Made by a program: the position numbers and the translations under genes. Below the pieces are notes generated by a model that was not told the origin of the DNA, did no database searches, and worked only from the letters and a program-made list of their open reading frames with translations. From SIG435 sp045530725 (GTDB lineage Bacteria; Bacillota; Clostridia; UMGS1810): a stretch of 59,228 nt of DNA. Where the stretch lies: NCBI GenBank assembly GCA_045530725.1, contig JAZSCT010000005.1, positions 1-59,228 of the forward strand, in the 5' to 3' direction. Shown here piece by piece: positions 52,109-59,228 of this stretch (positions within the stretch are counted from its first letter, which is position 1; each line of letters starts with the position of its first letter).

Positions 52109-53776
52109 ATGAAAACCGATATTGAGATTGCACAGAGCGTGCAAATGGAACAGATTACCGAAATAGCAAAAAGAGTCGGTATTGATGAAAAATATATCGA
52201 ACAATATGGCAATTATAAGGCAAAAGTTGATTTATCATTATTAAACGAAACAAGTAACAAGGACGGAAAACTTGTCCTTGTTACTGCAATCACCCCTACT
52301 CCTGCGGGCGAAGGAAAAACAACCACAACAATAGGACTTAGCGACGGACTTAAAAAAATCGGCAAAAATGTTATGGTTGCTCTTCGCGAACCGTCACTAG
52401 GACCTGTATTTGGTGTAAAAGGCGGTGCTGCAGGCGGAGGATATGCACAAGTAGTTCCTATGGAAGATATAAACCTTCATTTCACGGGCGATTTCCATGC
52501 TATTGGTGCTGCAAACAATCTTCTTGCTGCAATGCTTGATAACCACATTCATCAGGGAAATGCTCTTGGTATTGACACAAGACGTATTACCTGGAAGCGT
52601 TGCGTGGATATGAATGACAGACAATTAAGATTTATCACCAACGGCCTTGGCGGACGTTCAAACGGCGTACCACGTGAAGACGGATACGATATTACAGTTG
52701 CTTCAGAAATCATGGCTGTTCTGTGTCTTTCAAGTTCAATCACAGACCTTAAAGACAGACTTTCAAGAATAATCGTTGGATATAACTTCAACAATGAACC
52801 TGTGACCGCAAAGGATCTGAAAGCGGAAGGTGCAATGACAGCACTCCTTAAAGACGCCTTAAAGCCAAACCTTGTCCAGACCCTTGAAGGCACACCTGCA
52901 TTCGTTCACGGTGGTCCATTTGCAAATATTGCTCACGGATGCAACAGTGTTATCGCAACAAGAATGGCAATGAAACTTGGGGATTATGCTATCACAGAGG
53001 CTGGTTTCGGTGCAGATCTGGGAGCGGAAAAATTCCTTGATATAAAGTGCCGTGTTGCAGGCCTTAAGCCTTCGGCAGTAGTAATGGTAGCAACAATCAG
53101 AGCACTTAAAATGCACGGTGGAATGGCAAAAAATGAACTTGGCGAAGAAAACCTTGAAGCACTATCAAAAGGACTTCCAAACCTTCTCCGTCATGTAACA
53201 AATATCAGAAATGTATATAAATTGCCATGCGTTGTGGCAGTAAACAGATTCCCTACAGATACAGACAAAGAAGTCGAACTTATCATCAATGAATGTAAAA
53301 ATCTCGGTGTAAACGTTGTTCTGTCAACTGTATGGGCAGATGGCGGAGAGGGCGGAATCGAACTTGCAAAAGAAGTAGTAAGACTCTGCGAAGAAGATAA
53401 CAACTTCACATTCAGTTATACTGACGACCTTGGAATAAAAGAAAAGGTGGAAGCCGTAGTAAAGAAAATTTACGGCGGAGAAGGTGTATCCTTTACACCT
53501 CAATGTCTCAAACAAATAGACAAACTTACAGAACTGGGATTTGGTAATCTCCCTGTCTGTATTGCAAAGACACAATACAGTTTCTCTGACGATCCTACAA
53601 GGCTTGGCGCTCCTGAAGGATTTACAGTTACTGTAAGAAATGTAAAAGTTTCTGCGGGTGCAGGATTCATAGTTGTACTTACCGGTGAAATAATGACAAT
53701 GCCCGGTCTTCCAAAAGTTCCCGCTGCAGAAAAAATCGACGTTGACGAAAACGGTATAATAACCGGACTTTTCTAA
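52109..53776 (+). CDS. fhs: Formate-tetrahydrofolate ligase
   Basis: 555 residues, full length. P-loop TPTPAGEGKTTTTIGL near residues 66-81, REPSLGPVFGVKGGAAGGGYAQ nearby, FTGDFHAIGAANNLLAA and GAEKFLDIKCR. It makes 10-formyl-THF from formate, THF and ATP, the donor for PurN and the AICAR formyltransferase. It is also the key entry step of the Wood-Ljungdahl methyl branch, but no other acetogenesis genes are here. GGGTGAT site before the ATG. Confidence 0.97.
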   Translation: MKTDIEIAQSVQMEQITEIAKRVGIDEKYIEQYGNYKAKVDLSLLNETSNKDGKLVLVTAITPTPAGEGKTTTTIGLSDGLKKIGKNVMVALREPSLGPVFGVKGGAAGGGYAQVVPMEDINLHFTGDFHAIGAANNLLAAMLDNHIHQGNALGIDTRRITWKRCVDMNDRQLRFITNGLGGRSNGVPREDGYDITVASEIMAVLCLSSSITDLKDRLSRIIVGYNFNNEPVTAKDLKAEGAMTALLKDALKPNLVQTLEGTPAFVHGGPFANIAHGCNSVIATRMAMKLGDYAITEAGFGADLGAEKFLDIKCRVAGLKPSAVVMVATIRALKMHGGMAKNELGEENLEALSKGLPNLLRHVTNIRNVYKLPCVVAVNRFPTDTDKEVELIINECKNLGVNVVLSTVWADGGEGGIELAKEVVRLCEEDNNFTFSYTDDLGIKEKVEAVVKKIYGGEGVSFTPQCLKQIDKLTELGFGNLPVCIAKTQYSFSDDPTRLGAPEGFTVTVRNVKVSAGAGFIVVLTGEIMTMPGLPKVPAAEKIDVDENGIITGLF

Positions 53777-53783
53777 AATATCA

Positions 53784-53828
53784 ATTAAACGGGGGTGTAA
53801 AAATATTTACATCTCCATTTAATTTTTG
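53784..53828 (+). terminator. Intrinsic terminator after fhs
   Basis: GGGGGTGTAAA (53791-53801) pairs with TTTACATCTCC (53806-53816), flanked by ATTAAA/TTTAAT and followed by TTTTTG. The rdgB gene starts right after, so it may only attenuate. Confidence 0.65.
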
Positions 53829-53839
53829 AAGGTGATAAA

Positions 53840-54415
53840 ATGAAATTGATAATTGCATCAAATAACAAAGACAAAATCAAAGAAATAAAAGATATTCTTT
53901 CATCACACTTTGATGAAATAATATCTATAAAAGAAGCCGGAATCCAACACGAAACCATCGAAGACGGCACAACATTTATGGAAAATGCAATAAAGAAAGC
54001 AAAAGAAATATGCGAGATTTCAGGATGTGCTTCACTTGCTGATGACAGCGGCATATGTGTAGATGCTTTGGGCGGTGAACCAGGCATATATTCTGCAAGA
54101 TATTCAGGTGAACACGGCAATGATGAAATGAACAATCAGTTGATTCTCAAAAAATTAGAAGGAAAATATGACCGCAAAGCACATTATACCTGTGCAATGG
54201 CTCTTTTCTTTCCTGATGGCAAAAGTATCACTACAGAAGGATATTGGCACGGGAAAGTGGCATATGAACCGAAAGGTACAAACGGATTCGGATATGATCC
54301 CTTATTTATTCCTGATGGTTTTGGCTGTACATCGGCAGAACTTACTCCTGAAGAAAAAAATGATATAAGCCACAGAAGAAATGCGTTGAATCTTCTTCTT
54401 GAAAAATTGTCATAG
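53840..54415 (+). CDS. rdgB: XTP/dITP diphosphatase (RdgB/HAM1)
   Basis: 191 residues. IIASNNKDKIKEIKDIL at the start, FMENAIKKAKEI, and the HAM1 signature SLADDSGICVDALGGEPGIYSARY, then GTNGFGYDPLFIPDG. It hydrolyses ITP, dITP and XTP to monophosphates, keeping deaminated purines out of nucleic acids, which fits its place after the purine genes. GGTGATAAA lies before the ATG. Confidence 0.95.
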   Translation: MKLIIASNNKDKIKEIKDILSSHFDEIISIKEAGIQHETIEDGTTFMENAIKKAKEICEISGCASLADDSGICVDALGGEPGIYSARYSGEHGNDEMNNQLILKKLEGKYDRKAHYTCAMALFFPDGKSITTEGYWHGKVAYEPKGTNGFGYDPLFIPDGFGCTSAELTPEEKNDISHRRNALNLLLEKLS

Positions 54416-54427
54416 ATATTTATCAAA

Positions 54428-54458
54428 AAAGGATGTGAAAAAATTCACATCCTTTCTC
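54428..54458. terminator. Intrinsic terminator of rdgB
   Basis: AAAGGATGTGAA (54428-54439) pairs with TTCACATCCTTT (54444-54455), 4-base loop, with A-run before and TCTCT after. It can act on both strands; a decayed gene ends just to its right. Confidence 0.78.
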
Positions 54459-54460
54459 TA

Positions 54461-54894
54461 TTATATTAGATTGAGTATATTTTCTTTGACTTCTTTCATG
54501 GTCTGAAAAATTATATATACACCGAAATCATATTCGAGAAGTTCTTCATAAGTCTATTCATATACAATCCCTTTCCAATCAGCAACTCTGTCAATGGCAT
54601 ATATAGTGTTTCTTAATCCATCATCAAACCTTACCCTTCCGTTAAAGAACAAAATGGAATTACATCTTATGACGGTTTCTTTTGCCTTTTTAAGAAGAGG
54701 TTTGAGGAATTTTCCGCTTAATGCTTCACTTTTTCTTTTGTATCAGAAAGTGTATAAACATCGCAGGATTCAGGCATAACAATTATATCCATAAAATCGT
54801 ATCATTTATCCATAAGTTCACATTGCTTCTGAAACAATTCGTCTGCTCTCTGATGATCTACAGAATATTCGGGTTGATAATACAAACTTTCATT
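54461..54894 (-). pseudogene. Decayed carbon-nitrogen hydrolase (nitrilase superfamily)
   Basis: The 492 bases between rdgB and the TIGR01440 gene hold a broken reading on the minus strand. From ATG 54894 it reads MKVCI, then a one-base loss. It continues QPEYSVDHQRADELFQKQ, a TGA, FMDIIVMPESCDVYTL, a further shift, then SGKFLKPLLKKAKETVIR and FDDGLRNTIYAIDR before a TAG and an unrelated-looking 30-residue ending. QPEYS, the MPE with the first catalytic Glu, and the later GLRNT are typical of nitrilase-like amidohydrolases. The second half with the catalytic Lys and Cys is missing. Two frameshifts and two stops make it non-functional. Confidence 0.7.
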
Positions 54895-54907
54895 TTTAAC
54901 TCCTTAT

Positions 54908-55447
54908 TTATAATAAATTCTCATTATAAACCGCTCTTATTCCGCCAATGAACTTCGGACGTGTTCTTGCAGCAATAATATTTGCTTCTCCGATTTTTGA
55001 CACACTTAATCTTACCGGCACAGCAACTTCTTTAAGATGCATACCGATAAGTGTGCCGCCTATATCAAGGCCTGCATCGGCTTTAATCTTTTCAACCGCA
55101 ACAGGGTTTTTGAATGTATTATACGCAACAGTAGCAAGTGATCCTCCTGCCTTTGGCTGAGGAACCACATTTACACATTCAAGATGCGGTACTGCATCCT
55201 TATCTGTAATAATGCATCTGTTAAGATGCTCGCAACATTGTACTGCAACGAAAATCTCATTTTCACGAGCGATTTCGTATATACCATCAAATAATTCCTT
55301 CGCAGTATCAGGACTTGAATTTGAGCCTATTTTGCTTCCGATAACTTCACTTGTGGAACAACCGACTACCAGTATGTCCCCTTTTTTTATTTTAGAAACT
55401 TCAATAAGTTCGCTTACAACATTTTTTGCCTGAGTTCTGATATCCAT
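54908..55447 (-). CDS. TIGR01440 / DUF436 (YwlG) family protein
   Basis: 179 residues from ATG 55447 (GGGTGAATGAA upstream); an ATG at 55474 has no site. Motifs: VVGCSTSEVIGSKIG, VAVQCCEHLNRC, VPQPKAGGSLAT, GLDIGGTLIGMHLKEVAVPVR and AARTRPKFIGGIRA. TIGR01440 is a small cytoplasmic family of unknown biochemical role conserved in Firmicutes (YwlG of Bacillus). It stands between two decayed genes, itself intact. Confidence 0.9.
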   Translation of the reverse strand: MDIRTQAKNVVSELIEVSKIKKGDILVVGCSTSEVIGSKIGSNSSPDTAKELFDGIYEIARENEIFVAVQCCEHLNRCIITDKDAVPHLECVNVVPQPKAGGSLATVAYNTFKNPVAVEKIKADAGLDIGGTLIGMHLKEVAVPVRLSVSKIGEANIIAARTRPKFIGGIRAVYNENLL

Positions 55448-55485
55448 TTCATTCACCCTTTCTTCTATTTGCAAAGTAATTCTTC

Positions 55486-55990
55486 TTATTTCTCTTCGAT
55501 TATTTCTTTGGGAGCGTAGTTTTCAAGATTTGAATCCTTACCGCCATGTTTACATATTTTATATCCTTTGTCATCAAAAGAAATCTTAAGATTTTCATTT
55601 TCTTTAAGCAAACCGTCACAACCTCTTACACCATAATATACTTAAAGTATATCATAACTGTATCTGATACCTTTGCCATCTGTATATATATATATCATAA
55701 GCGATTTTTACAGGATTGTCATCTGAAGTATTGCTTAATGTTTTTCCTGTTGATATTTCTTCTTCCATGAGACATGGACTGTATATAATCTTTACAGGGC
55801 AATTTTCAGAAAAGAACTTCACGCTGTCACATACAAGTTCAATGCCTGTTTTGTCGCTTATTTCATCAGGTTGTGATTTAAGAAGTGCAGAAATATTATT
55901 AAATGTGCCGATTGTAATAAACACAACATCGTCGTTTTCGGAAATATCTGTGTCAATAATTATCTTTTTAAATTTTCCGCCATAGACCTA
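55486..55990 (-). pseudogene. Decayed inosine-uridine-type nucleoside hydrolase
   Basis: The 570 bases between the TIGR01440 and YitT genes contain broken pieces on the minus strand: KKIIIDTDIS near 55970 (the Asp-rich N-terminus), FITIGTFNNISALLKSQPDE, ENCPVKIIYSPCL, then DNPVKIAYDIY. The frame slips at a TA repeat (about 55680-55696). It resumes as a short piece with an in-frame TAA, then YYGVRGCDGLLK and ISFDDKGYKICKHGG, ending at TAA 55486-55488. Segments expected between these pieces are missing. It is a remnant of nucleoside salvage and unlikely to be active. Confidence 0.7.
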
Positions 55991-56017
55991 AAAACAAAAA
56001 TATACTCATTAACAACT

Positions 56018-56854
56018 CTATTTATACAAATAAAATCCCTTGCCGTTTATTTTTTGAGATTCTGCAAAAACTATAAATGCTGTATTATCTATTTCGAGAA
56101 CTTTTCTCTGGAAATCTTCTGCTTCACTTTCCTTCAATGCACAAAACAACATCTGCTTTTCCGAATTGGTATATACTCCTTTTACATCTATAAGGGTCAC
56201 ACCTCTAGGTGAAGTAGAAACAAGTTTCTTTGAAATCTCATCGCCCTTGTCTGTAATGACAAATATTATTCTTGAAATGTTAAGTTTGCTTATAACAAAA
56301 TCAACAGAATAACTTGAAAGAAAAAGAGTAATTATACCATAGAGAGTAAGTTCGATATTTTTAAACACAATCAATGAGGTAAGGATTATAATACCATCTA
56401 TAAACAAAAGTATTTTGCCGATAGGAAGATAACTGAATTTTGCTTGTATAATTCTTCCTAAGATATCTGTACCACCTGTAGAAGCACCTGCGGCGAAACT
56501 AAGTCCTATACCTGTGCCGAAAAATATTCCTCCAAAAATCGATGCAAGCATCAGGTTTTCTGTATAGATTGGCATCAATGAGAACAGTTCAACAAAAACG
56601 GATAAAAGAAGAGAACCAAAAAGAGTGTTTACTATGAAATCTTTGCCAAGAACTCTTAATCCGATTATAAGAAATACAAGGTTAAAAACAAAAAGAGTTA
56701 CACCTACTTCTATCCCAAAGGTGTGGTATAGAATTGTACCTATACCTGATGCTCCGCCACCGACAATTTTGTTAGGTGTAAGGAAGGAACCGATTCCAAA
56801 ACCGATAATCATGGTTCCCAATATAGTCATAAAAATTGATTTTGATTTTTTCAT
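56018..56854 (-). CDS. YitT-family membrane protein (DUF161 + DUF2179)
   Basis: 278 residues from ATG 56854 (GAGGT 5 bases upstream). Five or six membrane helices lie within residues 1-175, including GGGASGIGTILYHTFG and AGASTGGTDILGRI. A cytoplasmic C-terminal DUF2179 domain ends EIDNTAFIVFAESQKINGKGF. The family is widespread in Firmicutes with no settled function. It stands alone, with a promoter at 56891-56919. Confidence 0.9.
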   Translation of the reverse strand: MKKSKSIFMTILGTMIIGFGIGSFLTPNKIVGGGASGIGTILYHTFGIEVGVTLFVFNLVFLIIGLRVLGKDFIVNTLFGSLLLSVFVELFSLMPIYTENLMLASIFGGIFFGTGIGLSFAAGASTGGTDILGRIIQAKFSYLPIGKILLFIDGIIILTSLIVFKNIELTLYGIITLFLSSYSVDFVISKLNISRIIFVITDKGDEISKKLVSTSPRGVTLIDVKGVYTNSEKQMLFCALKESEAEDFQRKVLEIDNTAFIVFAESQKINGKGFYLYK

Positions 56855-56890
56855 ATTGTACCTCATATTTATTAAATTCATATTTTAATA

Positions 56891-56919
56891 ATTGTAACAT
56901 AATTAAAAAAATATTACAA
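56891..56919 (-). promoter_or_regulatory. Sigma-A promoter of the yitT-like gene
   Basis: -35 TTGTAA (56919-56914), 17-base spacer, -10 TACAAT (56896-56891). Confidence 0.7.
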
Positions 56920-56920
56920 T

Positions 56921-56949
56921 AGAAAAAGGTGCAAAAAATGCACCTTTTT
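56921..56949 (-). terminator. Intrinsic terminator of the CBS-domain gene
   Basis: AAAAAGGTGCA and TGCACCTTTTT (56923-56949) form an 11-bp stem with a 5-6 base A loop. On the minus strand it overlaps the stop codon of the CBS gene and ends in a T-rich arm. Confidence 0.78.
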
Positions 56950-57368
56950 TAATCTTTCTGAGATATTTCAGCCAAAGCATCTGCCGCTTCGATTTTGTAG
57001 GCATCTTCAATGGCAACATCTCCTATTGTAAGCATACCTATAAGAACACCTGCATCTACAACAGGAAGCCTTCTCACTTTGTCATTGCCCATTCTTGTGA
57101 TTACATCCTTCATATCTGCCTCCGGTGATACTGTGTCAACATTTGACGTCATTATTTCTTTTACTTTGATTGCGCAGGAGTCGTCACCTTTAGATGTGTT
57201 TCTGACTACAATATCCCTGTCTGTAACAATGCCTACTACCTGTCCTTTACCGTTTATAACCGGTACAGAACCAATGTTATGAGCCTGCATTATTCTCGCA
57301 GTTTCACATACGGTATCTTCGCCGCTTACAGAAATTGCAGGGTTTGTCATTACTTCTTTTACTTTCAT
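56949..57368 (-). CDS. Tandem CBS-domain protein
   Basis: 139 residues: two CBS domains (about 1-60 and 68-128), with KVKEVMTNPAISV, HNIGSVPVI, GIVTDRDIVVR and EIMTSNVDTVSPEADM, RLPVVDAGVLIGMLTIGDVA. CBS pairs bind adenosine nucleotides or S-adenosylmethionine and regulate enzymes or channels. This free-standing form has no attached effector, so its target is unknown. It starts just after the terminator hairpin of the QueG-like gene. Confidence 0.93.
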   Translation of the reverse strand: MKVKEVMTNPAISVSGEDTVCETARIMQAHNIGSVPVINGKGQVVGIVTDRDIVVRNTSKGDDSCAIKVKEIMTSNVDTVSPEADMKDVITRMGNDKVRRLPVVDAGVLIGMLTIGDVAIEDAYKIEAADALAEISQKD

Positions 57369-57401
57369 AACTATTTTGCCTTTCTTAATGTTTGCAAAAT
57401 T

Positions 57402-57430
57402 AAAAACCGAGAGAATTAACCCTCGGTTTT
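57402..57430 (-). terminator. Intrinsic terminator at the QueG-like gene end
   Basis: On the minus strand AAACCGAG and CTCGGTTT (57404-57429) form a stem with a 9-10 base loop, followed by TTTAATTTTG. It overlaps the stop codon at 57416. Confidence 0.75.
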
Positions 57431-58246
57431 ATTATGCTCATACAACTTACCAAAATACTTTAAATTTCTTACCAGAAGTGCCTTTCCTCTCCAACTAAAT
57501 GCTCTGTCTCCGAATCTTAATTTAAATTCTTTATTGGAAATATTTTCTAAATCTGATAAATAAAGATTATCAATAAGACTCTTGGAAAACTCCCCTATTT
57601 CTGTCAAACAAACATTTTCATTATGGGGACAAACCTTCTGGCACACATCACAGCCGAATACAAGACCTGATTTGACGATTTTTTGTGCATCAGAAGACGA
57701 CAGTTCGCCTTTTGTCTGAGTTATATGCGAAAGGCATTTTTCTGCACTTACTTTGCCATCTTCAGATATGGCTTTTCCGGGGCAATTTTTCACACACATT
57801 CCGCACCTCATACATCCTTCATTAAGGAGAGATGAATATTCAAACTCTTCATTGCACAATGCATATCCAACGAATACATAACTGCCGTATTTTTCGTTTA
57901 TCAGAAGTCCGTTTGTGCCTTTAATACCAAGACCTGCAAAAAGTGCAAGTTCCACATCAATTTTTGGTCCTATATCAGCAAAAATTTCATAATCTGTTAT
58001 TGATAAACCATTAAATATATTCTTAAAAATCTCTTTTATAACAATATGGTAATCCTTGCCTCGTGAATACAAAGATATATTTGACTTATCAGGCATACCG
58101 CAATAATAAGGAAACAGCGCAACTACAACAGATTTATATTCTTTGTCAAACATATGGTTGTAAGGCTTCGCTTTGACAAAACCGATTTCTGTAATATTAT
58201 ATTTTTTTGCTTCGAGAATAAACTCCCGGTTTCTCAAATCAATCAT
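57416..58246 (-). CDS. Epoxyqueuosine reductase-like 4Fe-4S protein (QueG-like, short form)
   Basis: 276 residues. The C-terminal half carries two 4Fe-4S motifs: CMRCGMCVKNCPGKAI and CDVCQKVCPHN, with a Cys between them (AEKCLSHITQ). The end RFGDRAFSWRGKALLVRNL is the expected QueG tail before its HEAT repeats, which are absent here. The N-terminal part resembles the cobalamin-binding region of QueG but is shortened. QueG reduces epoxyqueuosine in tRNA; whether this short clade does the same is uncertain. It overlaps the TtcA-like gene by 8 bases. Confidence 0.8.
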   Translation of the reverse strand: MIDLRNREFILEAKKYNITEIGFVKAKPYNHMFDKEYKSVVVALFPYYCGMPDKSNISLYSRGKDYHIVIKEIFKNIFNGLSITDYEIFADIGPKIDVELALFAGLGIKGTNGLLINEKYGSYVFVGYALCNEEFEYSSLLNEGCMRCGMCVKNCPGKAISEDGKVSAEKCLSHITQTKGELSSSDAQKIVKSGLVFGCDVCQKVCPHNENVCLTEIGEFSKSLIDNLYLSDLENISNKEFKLRFGDRAFSWRGKALLVRNLKYFGKLYEHNKTEG

Positions 58247-58991
58247 CCGCCTTTTTATCGGTTACCCTTTGCTTTCTGCCTTCCTTTTTCCATCCATCAA
58301 TACCTGACGTACATACTGCATTAAAGATTCTGTCTTTAAACCCTTTGTCTGTAAGAAATTTTTCTGCAACAAATTCTTTCATCGCCTGTCTTTTGGTATT
58401 GCCATCTGCAGGACAAGGATTTTTGCACACAGGAAGGTTGTATCGTTTGGCTACACCTCTTATTTCCTTTTCTGTAGTGTAAATAAAGGGTCTTATAAGG
58501 GTTATTTTCTTTCTGTCAAGGAAGTTTACAGGGGAAAAACAATTTATCCTTCCTTCATAAAAAAGGCTTAAGAAAAATGTTTCAATAACATCATCGAAAT
58601 GATGGCCCAGACACACTTTGTTGCAGCCTTCATCGAGTGCTGCATTGTGAAGCGCACCACCTCTAAGTTTGGCACAAAGAGCGCAGGGGTTCTTTTCATT
58701 TCTAATGTCAAAGACTACCTCTTTTATGTTCGTTTTGATAACTTTATATTCAATTTCTAGTTCTTTGCAGAGTTTCTCTATAGGAGTATAATCGTTTTCC
58801 ACATAGCCAAGATCAAGAGTTATGGCAATCATATAAAAATCCTTGGGATAAAACATCTTAAGATGCCAGAACGCCTTTAAAAGCACAAGTGAATCCTTTC
58901 CTCCTGATACACCTATTGCAATTCTGTCTCCATCTTCTATCATATTATAATCTTCTATTGCTCGACGCATTGTGCTTAGTATTTTTTTCAT
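58239..58991 (-). CDS. TtcA-like tRNA sulfur-transfer ATPase
   Basis: 250 residues from ATG 58991 (AAAGGATAA upstream). A longer reading to 59120 would include the promoter and is rejected. The PP-loop VSGGKDSLVLL is at about 30-40, NPCALCAKLRRG-like sequence (NPCALCAKLRGG) gives the CxxC cluster ligands, and the GHHFDDVIETF motif follows. LPVCKNPCPADGNTKR supplies the further cysteines. TtcA makes 2-thiocytidine at position 32 of tRNA with an Fe-S cluster. Overlap with the QueG-like gene makes a two-gene tRNA-modification unit. Confidence 0.88.
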   Translation of the reverse strand: MKKILSTMRRAIEDYNMIEDGDRIAIGVSGGKDSLVLLKAFWHLKMFYPKDFYMIAITLDLGYVENDYTPIEKLCKELEIEYKVIKTNIKEVVFDIRNEKNPCALCAKLRGGALHNAALDEGCNKVCLGHHFDDVIETFFLSLFYEGRINCFSPVNFLDRKKITLIRPFIYTTEKEIRGVAKRYNLPVCKNPCPADGNTKRQAMKEFVAEKFLTDKGFKDRIFNAVCTSGIDGWKKEGRKQRVTDKKADD

Positions 58992-59021
58992 AAGTTTATC
59001 CTTTATAATTATATTTAGTTT

Positions 59022-59050
59022 ATTGTAGCACAAAAATGTATATAATTCAA
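59022..59050 (-). promoter_or_regulatory. Sigma-A promoter of the TtcA-like/QueG-like pair
   Basis: -35 TTGAAT (59050-59045), 17-base spacer, -10 TACAAT (59027-59022). It fixes the ATG at 58991, and the IS3 end lies about 50 bases upstream. Confidence 0.78.
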
Positions 59051-59100
59051 TGGTTGTATAGGTAAAATAACTTACGAAGTGCACAAACAAAACTAGAAAC

Positions 59101-59228
59101 TTGTCAAGTATTTCGGACAAATAAAAGAGTGAATTTTTACATCCAAACAGAATTAGGTGTCTTGTAACCTATTCCTGAATGTAATCGCTCTGAATTGTAA
59201 TACAAATATATGTAGCTTAATATTTCTT
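59101..59228 (-). mobile_element. IS3-family element, end fragment reaching the window edge
   Basis: On the minus strand the last 92 bases encode the C-terminus of an IS3-type transposase (next feature). About 35 bases beyond its stop lies TTGTCAAGTATTTCGGACA (59101-59119), which I read as the terminal inverted repeat. The other end and the target duplication are outside the window. Confidence 0.65.
59137..59226 (-). CDS. IS3-family transposase, C-terminal fragment (partial)
   Basis: Reads EILSYIYLYYNSERLHSGIG then YKTPNSVWM and stop (TAA, 59139-59137). The YYNSERLHSGIGYKTP pattern is the end of the DDE integrase domain of IS3/IS150-type transposases. The gene continues past base 59228, so integrity cannot be judged. 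Confidence 0.82.
   Translation of the reverse strand, partial: EILSYIYLYYNSERLHSGIGYKTPNSVWM

Noticed and set aside
55675..55700. TA repeat as a phase-variable switch
   Set aside because: It sits in a gene already broken by other deletions and a stop, so slippage could not restore function.

Overview
The window looks like chromosomal DNA from an anaerobic, AT-rich, low-GC Firmicute of the class Clostridia. The signs are AT-rich codons, strong purine-rich ribosome binding sites, near-consensus sigma-A promoters with 17-base spacers, and characteristic gene sets: rnfCDGEAB, gatCAB, yybS-gdpP-rplI-dnaB, standalone IMP cyclohydrolase and AICAR formyltransferase genes, and a GGGtGRT gene pair. 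No rRNA, tRNA, CRISPR or prophage was seen. The right edge cuts an IS3-family element and the left edge cuts a membrane gene.

Layout. 1-4.85 kb (+): a surface-polysaccharide-type cluster (O-antigen-ligase-like protein, GT4 glycosyltransferase, two DUF4330 proteins, an unknown anchored protein) and a NUDIX hydrolase. 4.95 kb: a 28-bp dif-like site just past the end of a Xer-type tyrosine recombinase gene. 5.0-8.5 kb (-): recombinase, CPBP protease, DJ-1/PfpI protein and a DUF2156 protein. 8.5-17.2 kb (-): yybS, gdpP, rplI, dnaB, tilS, hpt, ftsH in one run from a clear promoter. 17.3-18.4 kb (-): AlkD-like protein and a small unknown. 18.6-26.6 kb (-): gatC-gatA-gatB-rnfC-D-G-E-A-B in one unbroken run with a promoter before gatC and a terminator after rnfB. 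26.8-29.8 kb (-): an SCP2-like protein with a histone-H1-like tail, and an amino-acid ABC transporter. 30.0-31.8 kb (+): NifU-like plus GGGtGRT pair. 31.9-39.8 kb: D-Ala-D-Ala carboxypeptidase, a YtrA-type GntR/ABC operon, TcdA, a nucleotidyltransferase, and an ECF sigma factor with a membrane partner. 40.0-54.4 kb (+): a purine and one-carbon cluster (purE, purM, purN, IMP cyclohydrolase, AICAR formyltransferase, glyA, purD, purL, IMP dehydrogenase, fhs, rdgB) led by a ZTP riboswitch. 54.4-59.2 kb (-): two decayed genes (carbon-nitrogen hydrolase and nucleoside hydrolase) flanking a TIGR01440 gene, then YitT, a CBS protein, a QueG-like protein, a TtcA-like protein and the IS3 fragment.

How the genes work together. 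The 40-54 kb cluster supplies most steps from GAR to IMP and on to XMP. GlyA and Fhs provide the one-carbon units used by PurN and the AICAR formyltransferase, and the ZTP riboswitch senses the AICAR-derived alarmone that builds up when formyl-folate is short. Hpt salvages purines and RdgB removes damaged purine triphosphates. Rnf couples ferredoxin oxidation to NAD reduction and ion pumping. GatCAB, TilS, TtcA, QueG and TcdA serve tRNA charging and modification.

Most worth a second look: the dif-like site beside a single Xer gene, where gene orientation and strand composition also change; the split PurH route; the Tritrichomonas-type IMP dehydrogenase; the SCP2/H1-tail fusion; and the highly expressed GGGtGRT pair of unknown function.
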